From an uncultured Caryophanales bacterium (lineage in GTDB: Bacteria; Bacillota_I; Bacilli_A; RFN20; CAG-826): 64,000 bases of DNA. Where the stretch lies: the NCBI GenBank assembly GCA_902464635.1, contig CABQKC010000001.1, positions 44,023 through 108,022 on the forward strand, given 5' to 3'. A program made the translations under genes and the position numbers. Below the pieces are notes generated by a model. It ran no database searches. It was not told where the DNA came from and worked only from the letters and a program-made list of their open reading frames with translations. This document shows, in pieces, positions 26,835 to 35,901 of the stretch (positions are counted from its first letter, which is position 1; each line of letters starts with the position of its first letter).

Positions 26835-27875
26835 ATGAAAATATTTGCTCTTGAAGAACATGCGATTAAGTTGTCCTCAGACCCTGGGATAGTAGCAACT
26901 TTGTCTTCTATAGAATTCAACAGGGGAATGTCTTTTGATCTTCCTAAAAAGATTAAATTGAATAGACTGCATGATTTATCTAAAAGAAGAAGTGTAACAT
27001 CATCTAACGAAATTGAAGGTGTTAAAATCAATAAATCACGAGAGGAAAGCATTTTAGTAAATGGTGATGATCCTGATACGGTTGAAGAAAAAATGCTAAT
27101 TGGATATAACAACGCCCTTAACTTAATTTTTGAATCCTATAAATATCAAGAATTAGATTTGAATTTCATTCTTTACTTGCATAAAAAAGAATGGGAAGTA
27201 TTAAATCCAGCTTATGGGGGCGAACTTAAAGATCATCAGAATTATATACGTGAATATTTAAAAGATGGCACCTCAAGAACTGTTTTTATTCCGAGTAAGC
27301 CAAGCGAAACAAGACAACAATTAGAGAACTTAATTTGGCAATACAACAACGCGGTTACTAATCCTCTTGTCAATCGTTTATCTCTTATATATTGCTTTAT
27401 CTTGGATTTTCTTTGCATCCACCCATTTAATGATGGAAACGGAAGAGTTTCGCGTCTATTAACTACATTCCTGCTTCTTAAATCAGGTTATGACCTAGAT
27501 TATTATTACTCAACGTCATATCTAATATTAAAAACATTAGATGGCCATTATTCTTCTTTAGAAAGATCGTCTGATAAATGGAATGAAAACGAGAATGATT
27601 ATTCCTATTTTGTTTTATATCAACTAGGGACTCTTCTTGAAGGATATAAAAAATTGAAGTTTATTTTCGAGATTAATTCAAAAAAGGCTGTATTAACTGA
27701 AAAAATTAAAATAATAGTTAATCAATCAAATGCTCCAGTCAATAAAGGCGATATTGAAGAAGTATTGTTCGCGAATAAAAGGGATTCAATTGAGGAAGCT
27801 CTTGCTAAATTAACGAAGAACGGAGATATCCGTATTATTCAAAAAGGAAGGTATAGCCTTTATTATCGAAAATAA
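26835..27875 (+). CDS. Fic-family AMP-transferase (adenylyltransferase)
   Basis: A 346-aa Fic protein that probably transfers AMP to a protein target. The active loop HPFNDGNGRVSR (from H196) is the complete HxFxxGNGRxxR motif. The N-terminal part carries an inhibitory-helix motif, SSNEIEG (about residues 54-60; S/T-x-x-x-E-G/N), so it is a class II Fic that restrains itself. The C-terminal 90 aa form a winged-helix-like region (INKGDIEEVLFANKRDSIEEALAKLTKNGDIR). There is no ribosome site; the candidate -10 TAATAT ends 6 bases before the ATG. The inverted repeat upstream suggests self-control. Targets unknown. Confidence 0.88.
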   Translation: MKIFALEEHAIKLSSDPGIVATLSSIEFNRGMSFDLPKKIKLNRLHDLSKRRSVTSSNEIEGVKINKSREESILVNGDDPDTVEEKMLIGYNNALNLIFESYKYQELDLNFILYLHKKEWEVLNPAYGGELKDHQNYIREYLKDGTSRTVFIPSKPSETRQQLENLIWQYNNAVTNPLVNRLSLIYCFILDFLCIHPFNDGNGRVSRLLTTFLLLKSGYDLDYYYSTSYLILKTLDGHYSSLERSSDKWNENENDYSYFVLYQLGTLLEGYKKLKFIFEINSKKAVLTEKIKIIVNQSNAPVNKGDIEEVLFANKRDSIEEALAKLTKNGDIRIIQKGRYSLYYRK

Positions 27876-27942
27876 GGTGATTACTATTAACCTTATTTAT
27901 CTTTATAGGTTTAGAATATATAGAATCACAAAAGGAAAACAC

Positions 27943-28434
27943 ATGGAAAGATTATTAGATAATAGAAGCGGAAAAGAAGTTGAACCTAAAACACTTCTTT
28001 CAGTTAATAGGATTAACGATACATTGATATTTGAATTTGAAGCGTATGATTCATCTTTGAATAGCTTCTCTAATATCAATAATGATGAATTATATAATGG
28101 AGATGTAGTAGAAGTATTCCTAGATTTAGGTGATGAATTCTATTATGAATTTGAAGTCGCTCCAAACGGGGCTAGCTTTGTTGCAAAGATAATTAATGGA
28201 ACCCCTACATTCATTAATAATGATTTCTTCTCGTGCAGTTCTTCTATTAAAGATGATTCTTACTTTGTAACTATGAAGATTGATTTATCTAAACTTACTA
28301 CTAGCAAAAAGATTAGATATAACGCCTTTAGGATTGAAACAAAAAGAATCGCAACAAATTATATATTGGAAGCCTTATCCCCAACTTTATCTAATACATT
28401 CCATGTTAGGGATAAATTTATAGAACTAAATTAA
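27943..28434 (+). CDS. CBM9-like sugar-binding domain protein
   Basis: A 163-aa protein with the look of a carbohydrate-binding family 9-like beta-sandwich: DTLIFEFEAYDSS, then LYNGDVVEVFLDLGDEFYYEFEVAPNGASFVAKI, and a final YILEALSPTLSNTFH. Start 27943 is supported by AAAAGGA 8 bases upstream. No signal peptide, so intracellular. Stand-alone proteins of this type are annotated in Bacilli without known function. It follows fic by 67 bases and converges with the protease gene, the stops being only 11 bases apart. Confidence 0.6.
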   Translation: MERLLDNRSGKEVEPKTLLSVNRINDTLIFEFEAYDSSLNSFSNINNDELYNGDVVEVFLDLGDEFYYEFEVAPNGASFVAKIINGTPTFINNDFFSCSSSIKDDSYFVTMKIDLSKLTTSKKIRYNAFRIETKRIATNYILEALSPTLSNTFHVRDKFIELN

Positions 28435-28445
28435 TCATGGGTCGC

Positions 28446-30614
28446 TTATTTTTTCTTCTTTAGGAATAAATATATACAGGTAATTATTAAAGAAATAGAA
28501 ACTGCTCCTGTAATTATGGATGTAACGATGATTACATCCTTTTTATTATTTGGAGTATCTATTTTATCTTGATCATTAGATGAATTGTTTTCCTTGCTAG
28601 AAGAAACTGGCTGACTTGAATTTGATGTAATGGACTCATTAGATTGAGGTGAACTTGATATAGGGGGCTTGCTAGATGAACTAGAACTATTTGATTCTTG
28701 GATTTCTATTTCTTCATAAATAGCAACTAGATAAGTATCTGCGGTTACAACAAAAGTATATGTTTCATCTGTGCTTATTATGTTCCCGTCTTTATCGGCC
28801 CAACCTACAAATTTCATTCCTTCTTTAGGCTTATCTGCCTTAATTGTAATAGATGAACCTACCGCGACATTTTCTTCGCTTCCAGAACCATTTGAAATAA
28901 CTACATTTACTTTCTTTTCTAGTTTAGGGATAGATAAATCTAATATTTCGTTATCTTCGTTATCAAAATGCTTATGGCAAATTAGACAATCCTTATGGCC
29001 TTTAATGCCTTCATCTTCAGTGGTAGGAGATATTTCATCAATCCAAGAAGAATATGAATGTGTTCCATACCCTAAATCGATATCTAATGTCTGGACTTCA
29101 AAAGCAGGGTTAGTAAAAGGCTTGCTTTCGATATGCTTATTACCCTTTGCTAGGCAAGTTGGCTGGGTAGTAATTGATATAACGGTATCGACGGTTTCGC
29201 TTTCTATATGGCTAGAATCTTCTTTACATGTCCTAGTTGCTTTTAAAGAAGAATAATCTTCATTCCATTCATAAAGCGGTTCATTCCAGTCATGGATATG
29301 TTCGTTTATTTCTTCTTTAATGCATTTTGTATAGGCTTTGATTCTAGCAACATAGCTCCCATTAAATAATTCTTCGTAATCGGAGCCAACTTTCTTAAAT
29401 GATGCTTTCTTTTGACTAGCAGTAGTTAAACAGATACGAGCATCATTAGATGGGTTAGTTACTTCAACTACAATAGAAAAATAACTACCTGGGTTTAATA
29501 AAATAGGATTATCTAATTCAATTGTCTTATATCCTTGATATTTATAATGCTCGGTCTTTATCTCTTTTAATGTCCCTCTTTCAACTGCAACTGCACCCGT
29601 GCTAGGAACATCGGTATAGACTTTAATAGTTACATCTACATCATTTCCAATAAAGGCAACATTAACTGCTTTTAGATATTCTTTATATTCATCATTGCCT
29701 TTTTTAGCCTGATAGATATTCGCATATCCCTTTATTCTAAATAATCCTGCATCATCCTCGTTATTATCATAATAGTAGTTATAGTCATATTTATCTTTAG
29801 GGGCATAACTAAAACTCCATGATGTAGTCTCTAGAATCTTGCTATCATAAGTCAAATAGAAATAGGGGTTATCTAAATAGCTATTCTTTACTAGCCATCC
29901 TCCATTTCTAGTCGCACTCTTTGGGGTGAATAAGTCTTTATCGATGTTATCATCCCATCCAATCAAAGTAATCGCATGGGCTACCCCATTTTTTATATCT
30001 TTGTCGTTATAGTAATATCTATTTCTTCCATCATAGCTAGTAGAAGCAGTGACGGCCCCATATTTAGCTATTGCCTGTTTTATTTCATTAATTCTATTTT
30101 CATTATCTAATCCAGAAGAGATTAGGCTTGCTTCTTCTAATCTATAAAGTGAATTGGTATAGGCATCTGCTGCAGGTTTATCTCCTCCTATTGGACCTTG
30201 CCACATGCTTAATATAGGTGGGGTATTGCTAATTGAGCCCTGGGCATTAAGCCAATCAGTGGACTTGCTGTAGGATTGGTTATTACCTAATGGATCCGTA
30301 TTCCTATAAAACCTTCTATAAGCAAGGGCTTGTGGATTAAGTTTTAACGTATCTTTGTTAGCTAGTCTATTTTTTAATATAGAAGCCTCGCTAGCGTTAA
30401 TTGTTGAATATGCCCAACATAGGTTTGTATTTCTTTGATCTTGAACTGGAGTCAACTCAGCTCTAGGATCAAAGTTATCTAATTGAACGATTTCATTTAT
30501 ATCAGAATGAAAAGAAGATGAATTTGCTTTTAGGAGTAGTCTATTGGAATTTATATAACCAATAGATGTTCCTAGCAAGGTTGTTATTAATGTTATTAAT
30601 CCAATTCTTTTCAT
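28446..30614 (-). CDS. secreted, membrane-anchored papain-like (C1) protease
   Basis: A 722-aa (from 30614) cysteine protease exported and held by a C-terminal helix (VIIVTSIITGAVSISLIITCIYLFLKKKK). Residues about 50-300 are a C1A domain: PVQDQRNTNLCWAYST with catalytic C66, GVAHAITLIGWDD with the His, and GGWLVKNSYL with the Asn. A lectin-like beta domain follows, then Cys/His-rich modules (CKEDSSH, CLICHKHFDNED) like the one in the 5'-nucleotidase at 18182, an InlB-like GMKFVGWADKDG unit and a Ser/Asn-rich stalk. Start choice is uncertain; ATGs at 30635 and 30674 are also in frame, none with a clear ribosome site. Confidence 0.85.
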   Translation of the reverse strand: MKRIGLITLITTLLGTSIGYINSNRLLLKANSSSFHSDINEIVQLDNFDPRAELTPVQDQRNTNLCWAYSTINASEASILKNRLANKDTLKLNPQALAYRRFYRNTDPLGNNQSYSKSTDWLNAQGSISNTPPILSMWQGPIGGDKPAADAYTNSLYRLEEASLISSGLDNENRINEIKQAIAKYGAVTASTSYDGRNRYYYNDKDIKNGVAHAITLIGWDDNIDKDLFTPKSATRNGGWLVKNSYLDNPYFYLTYDSKILETTSWSFSYAPKDKYDYNYYYDNNEDDAGLFRIKGYANIYQAKKGNDEYKEYLKAVNVAFIGNDVDVTIKVYTDVPSTGAVAVERGTLKEIKTEHYKYQGYKTIELDNPILLNPGSYFSIVVEVTNPSNDARICLTTASQKKASFKKVGSDYEELFNGSYVARIKAYTKCIKEEINEHIHDWNEPLYEWNEDYSSLKATRTCKEDSSHIESETVDTVISITTQPTCLAKGNKHIESKPFTNPAFEVQTLDIDLGYGTHSYSSWIDEISPTTEDEGIKGHKDCLICHKHFDNEDNEILDLSIPKLEKKVNVVISNGSGSEENVAVGSSITIKADKPKEGMKFVGWADKDGNIISTDETYTFVVTADTYLVAIYEEIEIQESNSSSSSSKPPISSSPQSNESITSNSSQPVSSSKENNSSNDQDKIDTPNNKKDVIIVTSIITGAVSISLIITCIYLFLKKKK

Positions 30615-30860
30615 CTTTATAATAAGGCAAGACATTTTATAGATTAGATTTATATAGTTGCAAGTAAGGTGCATTAAATTAGATTAAGAAGAATCTTAAT
30701 AAATAACATATATAAGTAAAAGCCCTCTGATTAAAGTAGTTTTTAGGATGTTTCTATTCTTAATTTAGACAAAAATATTCTCTTTGTTATTTTTATACCT
30801 TACTTAAGCATAGATATACCTTTTATCCGTATAATGCCTAAGTTCAAGTAGGAGGAACAC

Positions 30861-33308
30861 ATGAATAAAAAGTCGTTACGTGCGCTAATCTATTCTTTAG
30901 GTCTAGTAGGTGCAGCAACTCTTTCTGGATGTGTAGATTCAAATAATGGATCTAGCATCGAGAGCACACCTGAATCAAGCGATAAAGTCGATTCAGAAAA
31001 GAAGGCTTTCTTATTAACTATTGAAGGAAGCAAGATTAAAGGGGAAGTAGTTACCATCATCATTAAAGACGAATTAAATGAAGTCGTCGAAAATGCCTCG
31101 GTTAGAATTATCGAAGGCGAATCCTTAGTTAGCCTAAATGGCAACCAACTTACTTTAGTTGAAGTGGGTCATGTAAAGATTGAAGTTAGTAAAGTAGGCT
31201 TTACTAGCAAGGAACTTGAATTTGATATCGAGGACATCCCTTTAGCAAAAATGAATGTTGCTTTCGAAGGAAAATTCTTTCACGGGGAGACAATTGGGGT
31301 AGTTATCAAGGAAAATGATGGGAACATCATCGAAGATTGCCGTATCGACATTATAAAAGGTGGGGATATTGCCTATGCTAGAGGCAATAGCATCATCTTA
31401 TTAGATAGCGGGGAAGTATCTGGAATCATTTCTAAAGAAGGATATGAAGATGTTCCGTTTTCATTTACTTCAAAGGCAGTGACTGGAATTAAAGACATCA
31501 AGGAAAACATCAATGAATATAATGGCAAGCTAGTTACTGTAAGAGGAAAGATTAGTGCTTGCTATTCAAATTCTTTCTATTTGATGGATGGGAAGAATGG
31601 ATTCTATGTCTATAACATGAATGCCCTTGATAGCACTTATGAAACCGGGGATGGATTTAAAGATAATAAGGTTATCTATAATGAAGCCGTATTAGTAACT
31701 GCGATTGTCGATAATGGAAGTTATGGTCTTCAATTAGCGGGTAATTACCAAGGGGATTTTATTCCTGAAGGCAGGGTATATAAGTCTAATATGACCGTTA
31801 ATGAGCCTATATGTTATGAAATAAATAAGGAAAGTGACTTATTAGGATTAAATGCTGCCCCAATTCTAGCTGGTTCAAGAATCAAGGTTACTGGCAAATA
31901 TATTAGCGGAGATTTCTCTAGCGTTGAGCAAACTGGTGCGAAAGACGCTATATTTGATTTCCAATATGGAACTGTCCCATTTCAGGCCAAATTCAATAAG
32001 AGGGGTTCGTTAGAGACTGTTAAATCCTATTGGAACAAAGAAAAGATTGAAACAGGCGATTATGTTTCTATCGAAGCCAATTTCACTAATTACAAAGGCA
32101 CCATCTCTATCGATTTGACTGATGAAGGTACTAAAATCCATAACGAATCAAAAGACAAGAATAATATCATCGTTACTTCTAGCGAATCTAGTGTGGTGGT
32201 TGGTAAATCCATTACCTTAACTGCGACTTTGCCAGACGGAATGGAAGGGGAGCCTACATTTGAAATAATAAAGGGCAAAGAAAATGCAACTTTAGAAGGC
32301 AATACCTTAACTGGCAAGAAGGCTGGGCAAGTCAATGTAGTTGCTAAACTTAATGATAAAACCAGTATGCCTATCGAAATAATTGTTACCGAAGGCTCTT
32401 ATTCTTCCATAAGCTCAATTAGAGACATGGCGGTTGGGGCTGAAGTTGATGCAGTTGGTAAGATTATTGGCTTCTATAAGAATGGCTTCCTTATCCAAGA
32501 TGACACCGGATACCTTTATTGCATTGTTGAAAATGACTTCTATCCACATGAGGTAAAACTTAACGATACGGTTAAGGTAAAAGGCGTTCGTTATGATTAC
32601 CAGAAAAGATTGATCCCTACGATTAATCAAGTAACATTCGAAGTTACAGTTGGCATTGATGTCACGACTACTTATAGCAAAGTAACCCAAGCCGACTTCA
32701 AGAACTTCACTGAAGAAGAATTGAAATACGGGAAGGCTGTTGAAGTTGAACTGTCCGTCGATAAATTCAATAAGACTAGCGGGATTCTAAATGGATCAGG
32801 GTATTTCCTTGCCGATCCTAGCGATGCTGCTGGTACTGGATATTATTTCTTCTCTTGGGGAAACGACAAATACCTACAAGTACTTACTACATCTATAGTT
32901 AAAGCTGTTGTTTATTATAAGACTACTCAGCCAAGCGGCTTCCCAAGCTACGTATTAATGGTAACGGAAGCCAAAGAGAAGATAATTAATCCCGAAACAA
33001 TTACTCTTCAATTAGAAAATAGCCAGGTTGATAACCAAGATCCTACTTTAAGTTCATCTAAAACTTTTGCTTCTATTGAAGTTAATCCAGTCGGTGCTTC
33101 TAAGAAGTATGTTGAACTAGTGGCAATCGAAGGTGCTGATTTAGTTAAGATTGAAACATATTCTTTTGGTGAAGGCCGTGATTTCAAGATTACTGCCATG
33201 AATAATCCTGGTGTAGTTAAATTACAAGCCCAGACAAAAGATGGCAAGGTTAAGTCCAACATTGTTGAATTAACTATCGTGCTATATGTGCCTGGAGTTT
33301 CTGATTAG
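30861..33308 (+). CDS. large lipoprotein with OB-fold-like and Big_2-like domains
   Basis: An 815-aa lipoprotein (AATLSGC lipobox at C24) with AGGAGGA 5 bases before the ATG and a TATAAT at 30830. Two Ig-like units come first, then OB-fold-like segments at about 210-300 (VTVRGKISACYSNSFYLMDGKNGFYVY) and 515-570 (VDAVGKIIGFYKNGFLIQDDTGYLYCIV); these resemble YhcR-type OB domains. A Big_2-like unit lies between (SSVVVGKSITLTATL, then LEGNTLTGKKAGQVNVVAKL). No catalytic domain is attached, unlike the nucleotidase that shares the OB type. Probable surface binding protein. Confidence 0.75.
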   Translation: MNKKSLRALIYSLGLVGAATLSGCVDSNNGSSIESTPESSDKVDSEKKAFLLTIEGSKIKGEVVTIIIKDELNEVVENASVRIIEGESLVSLNGNQLTLVEVGHVKIEVSKVGFTSKELEFDIEDIPLAKMNVAFEGKFFHGETIGVVIKENDGNIIEDCRIDIIKGGDIAYARGNSIILLDSGEVSGIISKEGYEDVPFSFTSKAVTGIKDIKENINEYNGKLVTVRGKISACYSNSFYLMDGKNGFYVYNMNALDSTYETGDGFKDNKVIYNEAVLVTAIVDNGSYGLQLAGNYQGDFIPEGRVYKSNMTVNEPICYEINKESDLLGLNAAPILAGSRIKVTGKYISGDFSSVEQTGAKDAIFDFQYGTVPFQAKFNKRGSLETVKSYWNKEKIETGDYVSIEANFTNYKGTISIDLTDEGTKIHNESKDKNNIIVTSSESSVVVGKSITLTATLPDGMEGEPTFEIIKGKENATLEGNTLTGKKAGQVNVVAKLNDKTSMPIEIIVTEGSYSSISSIRDMAVGAEVDAVGKIIGFYKNGFLIQDDTGYLYCIVENDFYPHEVKLNDTVKVKGVRYDYQKRLIPTINQVTFEVTVGIDVTTTYSKVTQADFKNFTEEELKYGKAVEVELSVDKFNKTSGILNGSGYFLADPSDAAGTGYYFFSWGNDKYLQVLTTSIVKAVVYYKTTQPSGFPSYVLMVTEAKEKIINPETITLQLENSQVDNQDPTLSSSKTFASIEVNPVGASKKYVELVAIEGADLVKIETYSFGEGRDFKITAMNNPGVVKLQAQTKDGKVKSNIVELTIVLYVPGVSD

Positions 33309-33327
33309 TTTAATATAAATCCTATTA

Positions 33328-33358
33328 ACAGGGTGGGCGAATAACTCATCCTGTTTTT
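33328..33358 (+). terminator. intrinsic terminator of lipoprotein gene
   Basis: ACAGGGTG pairs with CATCCTGT (8 bp, one G-U), followed by TTTTT. Confidence 0.8.
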
Positions 33359-33620
33359 AGTTTTCAAGGGCTTTCTTTAATTCATCCATATCTTTATAAC
33401 CCGTAACATTAGGATCTTTAGATATTTCTATAGCTTCTTTTGCCGCATCTAATAATTCATTTGAATAATCTATATCAAAAGGAAACTCTCCTCTTGTTAT
33501 GCATTGTTTAAGGAATATATTAATAGCAGTGGATAAATCCAATCCAAGCTTGTTGAATAATTTAGTAGAGTTTATTTTTGTTTCTTTATCTATGGATATT
33601 GAGATTACTTCTTTTGACAT
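33357..33620 (-). CDS. RelB/DinJ-family antitoxin, no toxin partner seen
   Basis: An 87-aa protein with the RelB/DinJ ribbon-helix-helix: SISIDKETKINSTKLFNKLGLDLSTAINIFLKQCITRGEFPFDI, then an acidic and basic C-terminal tail for toxin binding. AAGGAGA is 8 bases upstream of the ATG. RelB usually precedes relE/yafQ on the same strand; here the stop runs into the terminator of the convergent lipoprotein gene, so no toxin follows. Fourth solitary antitoxin in this zone. Confidence 0.9.
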   Translation of the reverse strand: MSKEVISISIDKETKINSTKLFNKLGLDLSTAINIFLKQCITRGEFPFDIDYSNELLDAAKEAIEISKDPNVTGYKDMDELKKALEN

Positions 33621-33697
33621 GGATTATTTCTCCTTCAATAGATTTTGATAAAAGAGCAGGCGATTATCAAGGGGAATATGCAAGCGATTGGATTTAT

Positions 33698-33726
33698 AAC
33701 AAAAATGCAAATTTTGCAGTTTTGTT
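33698..33726 (+). repeat. imperfect palindrome AACAAAAATGCAAA / TTTTGCAGTTTTGTT
   Basis: An inverted repeat around TGCAAATTTTGCA in the 305-base gap between the divergent relB-like and ATPase genes. It could be an operator for either; no further evidence. Confidence 0.45.
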
Positions 33727-33799
33727 ATATGGATTAATGGAAAAGACTAAATTTTAACCAAGCAATGAAGAAAATATTGAGCATTCAAAAGCATTTTTT

Positions 33800-33907
33800 T
33801 GGAAAAGTATGTTTTTTGATTTAAAAAAGTTCTGGAAAAGTTGTAATTTTACAATTTAAAACTATTGGAAAAGTTGTTTTTTAATACTAAAATTATATTG
33901 GAAAAGT
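33800..33907 (+). repeat. four TGGAAAAGT words at exact 33-bp spacing
   Basis: TGGAAAAGT occurs at 33800, 33833, 33866 and 33899, each exactly 33 bases from the next, ending 18 bases before the ATPase ATG. The DNA between words is AT-rich but not conserved. A related TGGAAAAGA is at 33738. The regular phase (about three helical turns) suggests a protein array on one DNA face. Confidence 0.92.
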
Positions 33908-33925
33908 TGAAAAGAGGATTATTTA

Positions 33926-35245
33926 ATGTTTAGAAGAAAGATAGAAACGGTAATTAATAACTATTTCAAAAGTAAAAGAGAAACCATTCTTGTGATTGAC
34001 GGAGCTAGACAGATTGGCAAGTCTTACATCATCAGTAAATTATCGAAGCTTCATTTTAAAAATTACGTGGAAATTAACTTAAGGGAGGATTTTGACGGGG
34101 AAAAATACTTTGGAGACGATAAGGTAAAGACAACAAACCAATTTTATCTTAGATTATCTTCTTTGTACGGCAACCTTTTAGGGAACAAAGATAATACTAT
34201 TATATTTTTAGATGAAATCCAGGTATATCCACACTTGCTTACTATGCTAAAATCCTTAAATAAGGAAGGCAGGTTTACATATATTGTAAGTGGTTCTCTT
34301 TTGGGGGTTACTTTAAAACACACATTTATTCCGATGGGGTCAATAAAGGAAGAAAAAATGTATCCAATGGACTTTGAGGAATTCTTATGGGCCAATAATG
34401 TTGGCAGTGATGTTATTGAATATGTTAAATCTTGTTTTGATAAATTGGAGCCAATCGATGATTCCGTGCACGACATTTTCCTAACTAGATTCAAGGAATA
34501 TTTGTTAAGCGGTGGATTGCCAGATGCTGTTAAAGAATTGGTTGTTAATAAGAACGTAATGGAAATGAGAAAGGTTCAAGAGGCGACTTATAACTATTAT
34601 AAAGACGATTGTTCTAAATATGATTTAGACCATAAATTAAAAATAACTAGGATATACGAAATGATGCCGTCTTATATGGAAAATAAGGTCAAAAGAGTTC
34701 AGATTAGTAAAATCAATAATAAAAAAGAAACTTTGGAAAAGTATCAAGATGAATTCGATTACTTGATTTCTTCCGGGGTTGCAATAGGGGTGAAGGCCGT
34801 TAGTGATCCTAGATTCCCTCTTATTGAATCAAGTGGCAAGAATCTAATAAAACTCTATTATAATGATGTTGGCATATTGACCAATATTTTATATAAAAAC
34901 AATATAGATGCTGTTCTCAATCAAGATAAAGCTATTAATTTGGGGTCTGTTTATGAGACTGTTGTAATGAGCGAGCTATTAGCACACGGTCATCAATCAT
35001 TTTATTTTGATAGCAAGAAGACCGGGGAGACTGATTGCTTAATTAATGATTACGACAATTTGACAATTATTCCTATAGAAATTAAGTCTGGAAAGACCCA
35101 AAATGAGTTCCGTGCTATACCAAAATTAGTAGATCCAAATGGTAAATATAAACTTCCGAAAGGATATATATTTGGTAACAAGAATATCATCAAAAGAGAG
35201 AGAAATTTAATTACATTTCCTATTTATACGGTTATGTTTCTTTAG
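33926..35245 (+). CDS. AAA_14/DUF4143 ATPase (first copy)
   Basis: A 439-aa ATPase. Walker A is GARQIGKS (26-33), Walker B is IIFLDEIQ (about 93-100), and YIVSGSLLG gives sensor-like residues. The C-terminal DUF4143 part includes ETDCLINDYDNLTIIPIEIKSGKTQ, a pattern like restriction-nuclease folds (E-x-K). Such proteins are very common in host-associated bacteria, often multicopy, and of unclear role. The ribosome site AAAGAGGA precedes the ATG at 33926. It is led by the 33-bp periodic repeat and followed 14 bases later by a small gene, probably in the same mRNA. Confidence 0.85.
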   Translation: MFRRKIETVINNYFKSKRETILVIDGARQIGKSYIISKLSKLHFKNYVEINLREDFDGEKYFGDDKVKTTNQFYLRLSSLYGNLLGNKDNTIIFLDEIQVYPHLLTMLKSLNKEGRFTYIVSGSLLGVTLKHTFIPMGSIKEEKMYPMDFEEFLWANNVGSDVIEYVKSCFDKLEPIDDSVHDIFLTRFKEYLLSGGLPDAVKELVVNKNVMEMRKVQEATYNYYKDDCSKYDLDHKLKITRIYEMMPSYMENKVKRVQISKINNKKETLEKYQDEFDYLISSGVAIGVKAVSDPRFPLIESSGKNLIKLYYNDVGILTNILYKNNIDAVLNQDKAINLGSVYETVVMSELLAHGHQSFYFDSKKTGETDCLINDYDNLTIIPIEIKSGKTQNEFRAIPKLVDPNGKYKLPKGYIFGNKNIIKRERNLITFPIYTVMFL

Positions 35246-35259
35246 TAAGGGCTACCAAT

Positions 35260-35784
35260 ATGGATAAACAAGAATATTTATCAAACGAATACTTAAAGTA
35301 TCTAGACAATATGGATAAAGAAGGAATGATGGATGCTATAACGCCATTAATTAAACGATTGCCTTCTTATGCCTTAGAAAAGATTATTGAAATAAATAAT
35401 GCTGGTATTGAGCCTTATTACTTAGCCAAAAAGGAAGAATTACTGGAACAGCTATTCCAAATTGAAACTGTTGAAATGTCAGGTTGGGTAAGTGAGTGTT
35501 ATCGTGGTGACTATGATTATGAAAGATCATTAGATGGTAACGATGCTTCTTTCTTTACCAATATTGTTTTGCTTTTGGTTGCCTTATACGATCAAGGCAA
35601 AAAAGAAGAAGCATATAAAATTGCCCAAAAACTATATGCGATAGACTTTGATTGCGGTTATCACAACGAATATAACGATTACGTCGAATACGAAACATAT
35701 TCCATCGAAGACGTTTATAATGAATTGGAATGCAAGGATATAACAAGTAGAGTTAAGGATATTTATAAAGAGTCATTGGTTTAA
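35260..35784 (+). CDS. hypothetical acidic helical protein
   Basis: A 174-aa protein of unknown function, all-helical in appearance, with acidic and aromatic clusters (GDYDYERSLDGNDA, DFDCGYHNEYNDYVEYETYSIEDVYNELE). Its TPR-like rhythm (VALYDQGKKEEAYKIAQKLYAID) resembles helical regions next to SWIM zinc-finger proteins, but I cannot assign it. A weak AAGGG site precedes the ATG. It is probably co-transcribed with the ATPase upstream. Confidence 0.65.
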   Translation: MDKQEYLSNEYLKYLDNMDKEGMMDAITPLIKRLPSYALEKIIEINNAGIEPYYLAKKEELLEQLFQIETVEMSGWVSECYRGDYDYERSLDGNDASFFTNIVLLLVALYDQGKKEEAYKIAQKLYAIDFDCGYHNEYNDYVEYETYSIEDVYNELECKDITSRVKDIYKESLV

Positions 35785-35826
35785 ACACGTTTTAGTACGT
35801 TAGCCATTCCCTTGCTTGTTTTAAAT

Positions 35827-35856
35827 TTGCGTATTTTCTTTTGCTTGTTGTATAAT
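35827..35856 (+). promoter_or_regulatory. promoter of second DUF4143 ATPase
   Basis: TTGCGT (35827-35832), 18 bases, TATAAT (35851-35856); the TGCAAGTTCTTGCA palindrome begins 15 bases downstream, inside the predicted leader. Confidence 0.6.
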
Positions 35857-35864
35857 CTAATGAA

Positions 35865-35891
35865 AAAAAGTGCAAGTTCTTGCAAAAAAGG
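35865..35891 (+). repeat. 27-bp element with palindrome TGCAAGTTCTTGCA, copy 1
   Basis: The palindrome is at 35871-35884, between the promoter and the ribosome site (AAAAGGAG) of the second DUF4143 ATPase. The whole 27 bases recur at 40353-40379. Confidence 0.9.
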
Positions 35892-35901
35892 AGAATAGAC
35901 A

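Noticed and set aside
28771..29256. plus-strand frame of 161 codons inside the protease gene
   Set aside because: It mirrors the coding strand of a clear protease gene and has no family resemblance or ribosome site.
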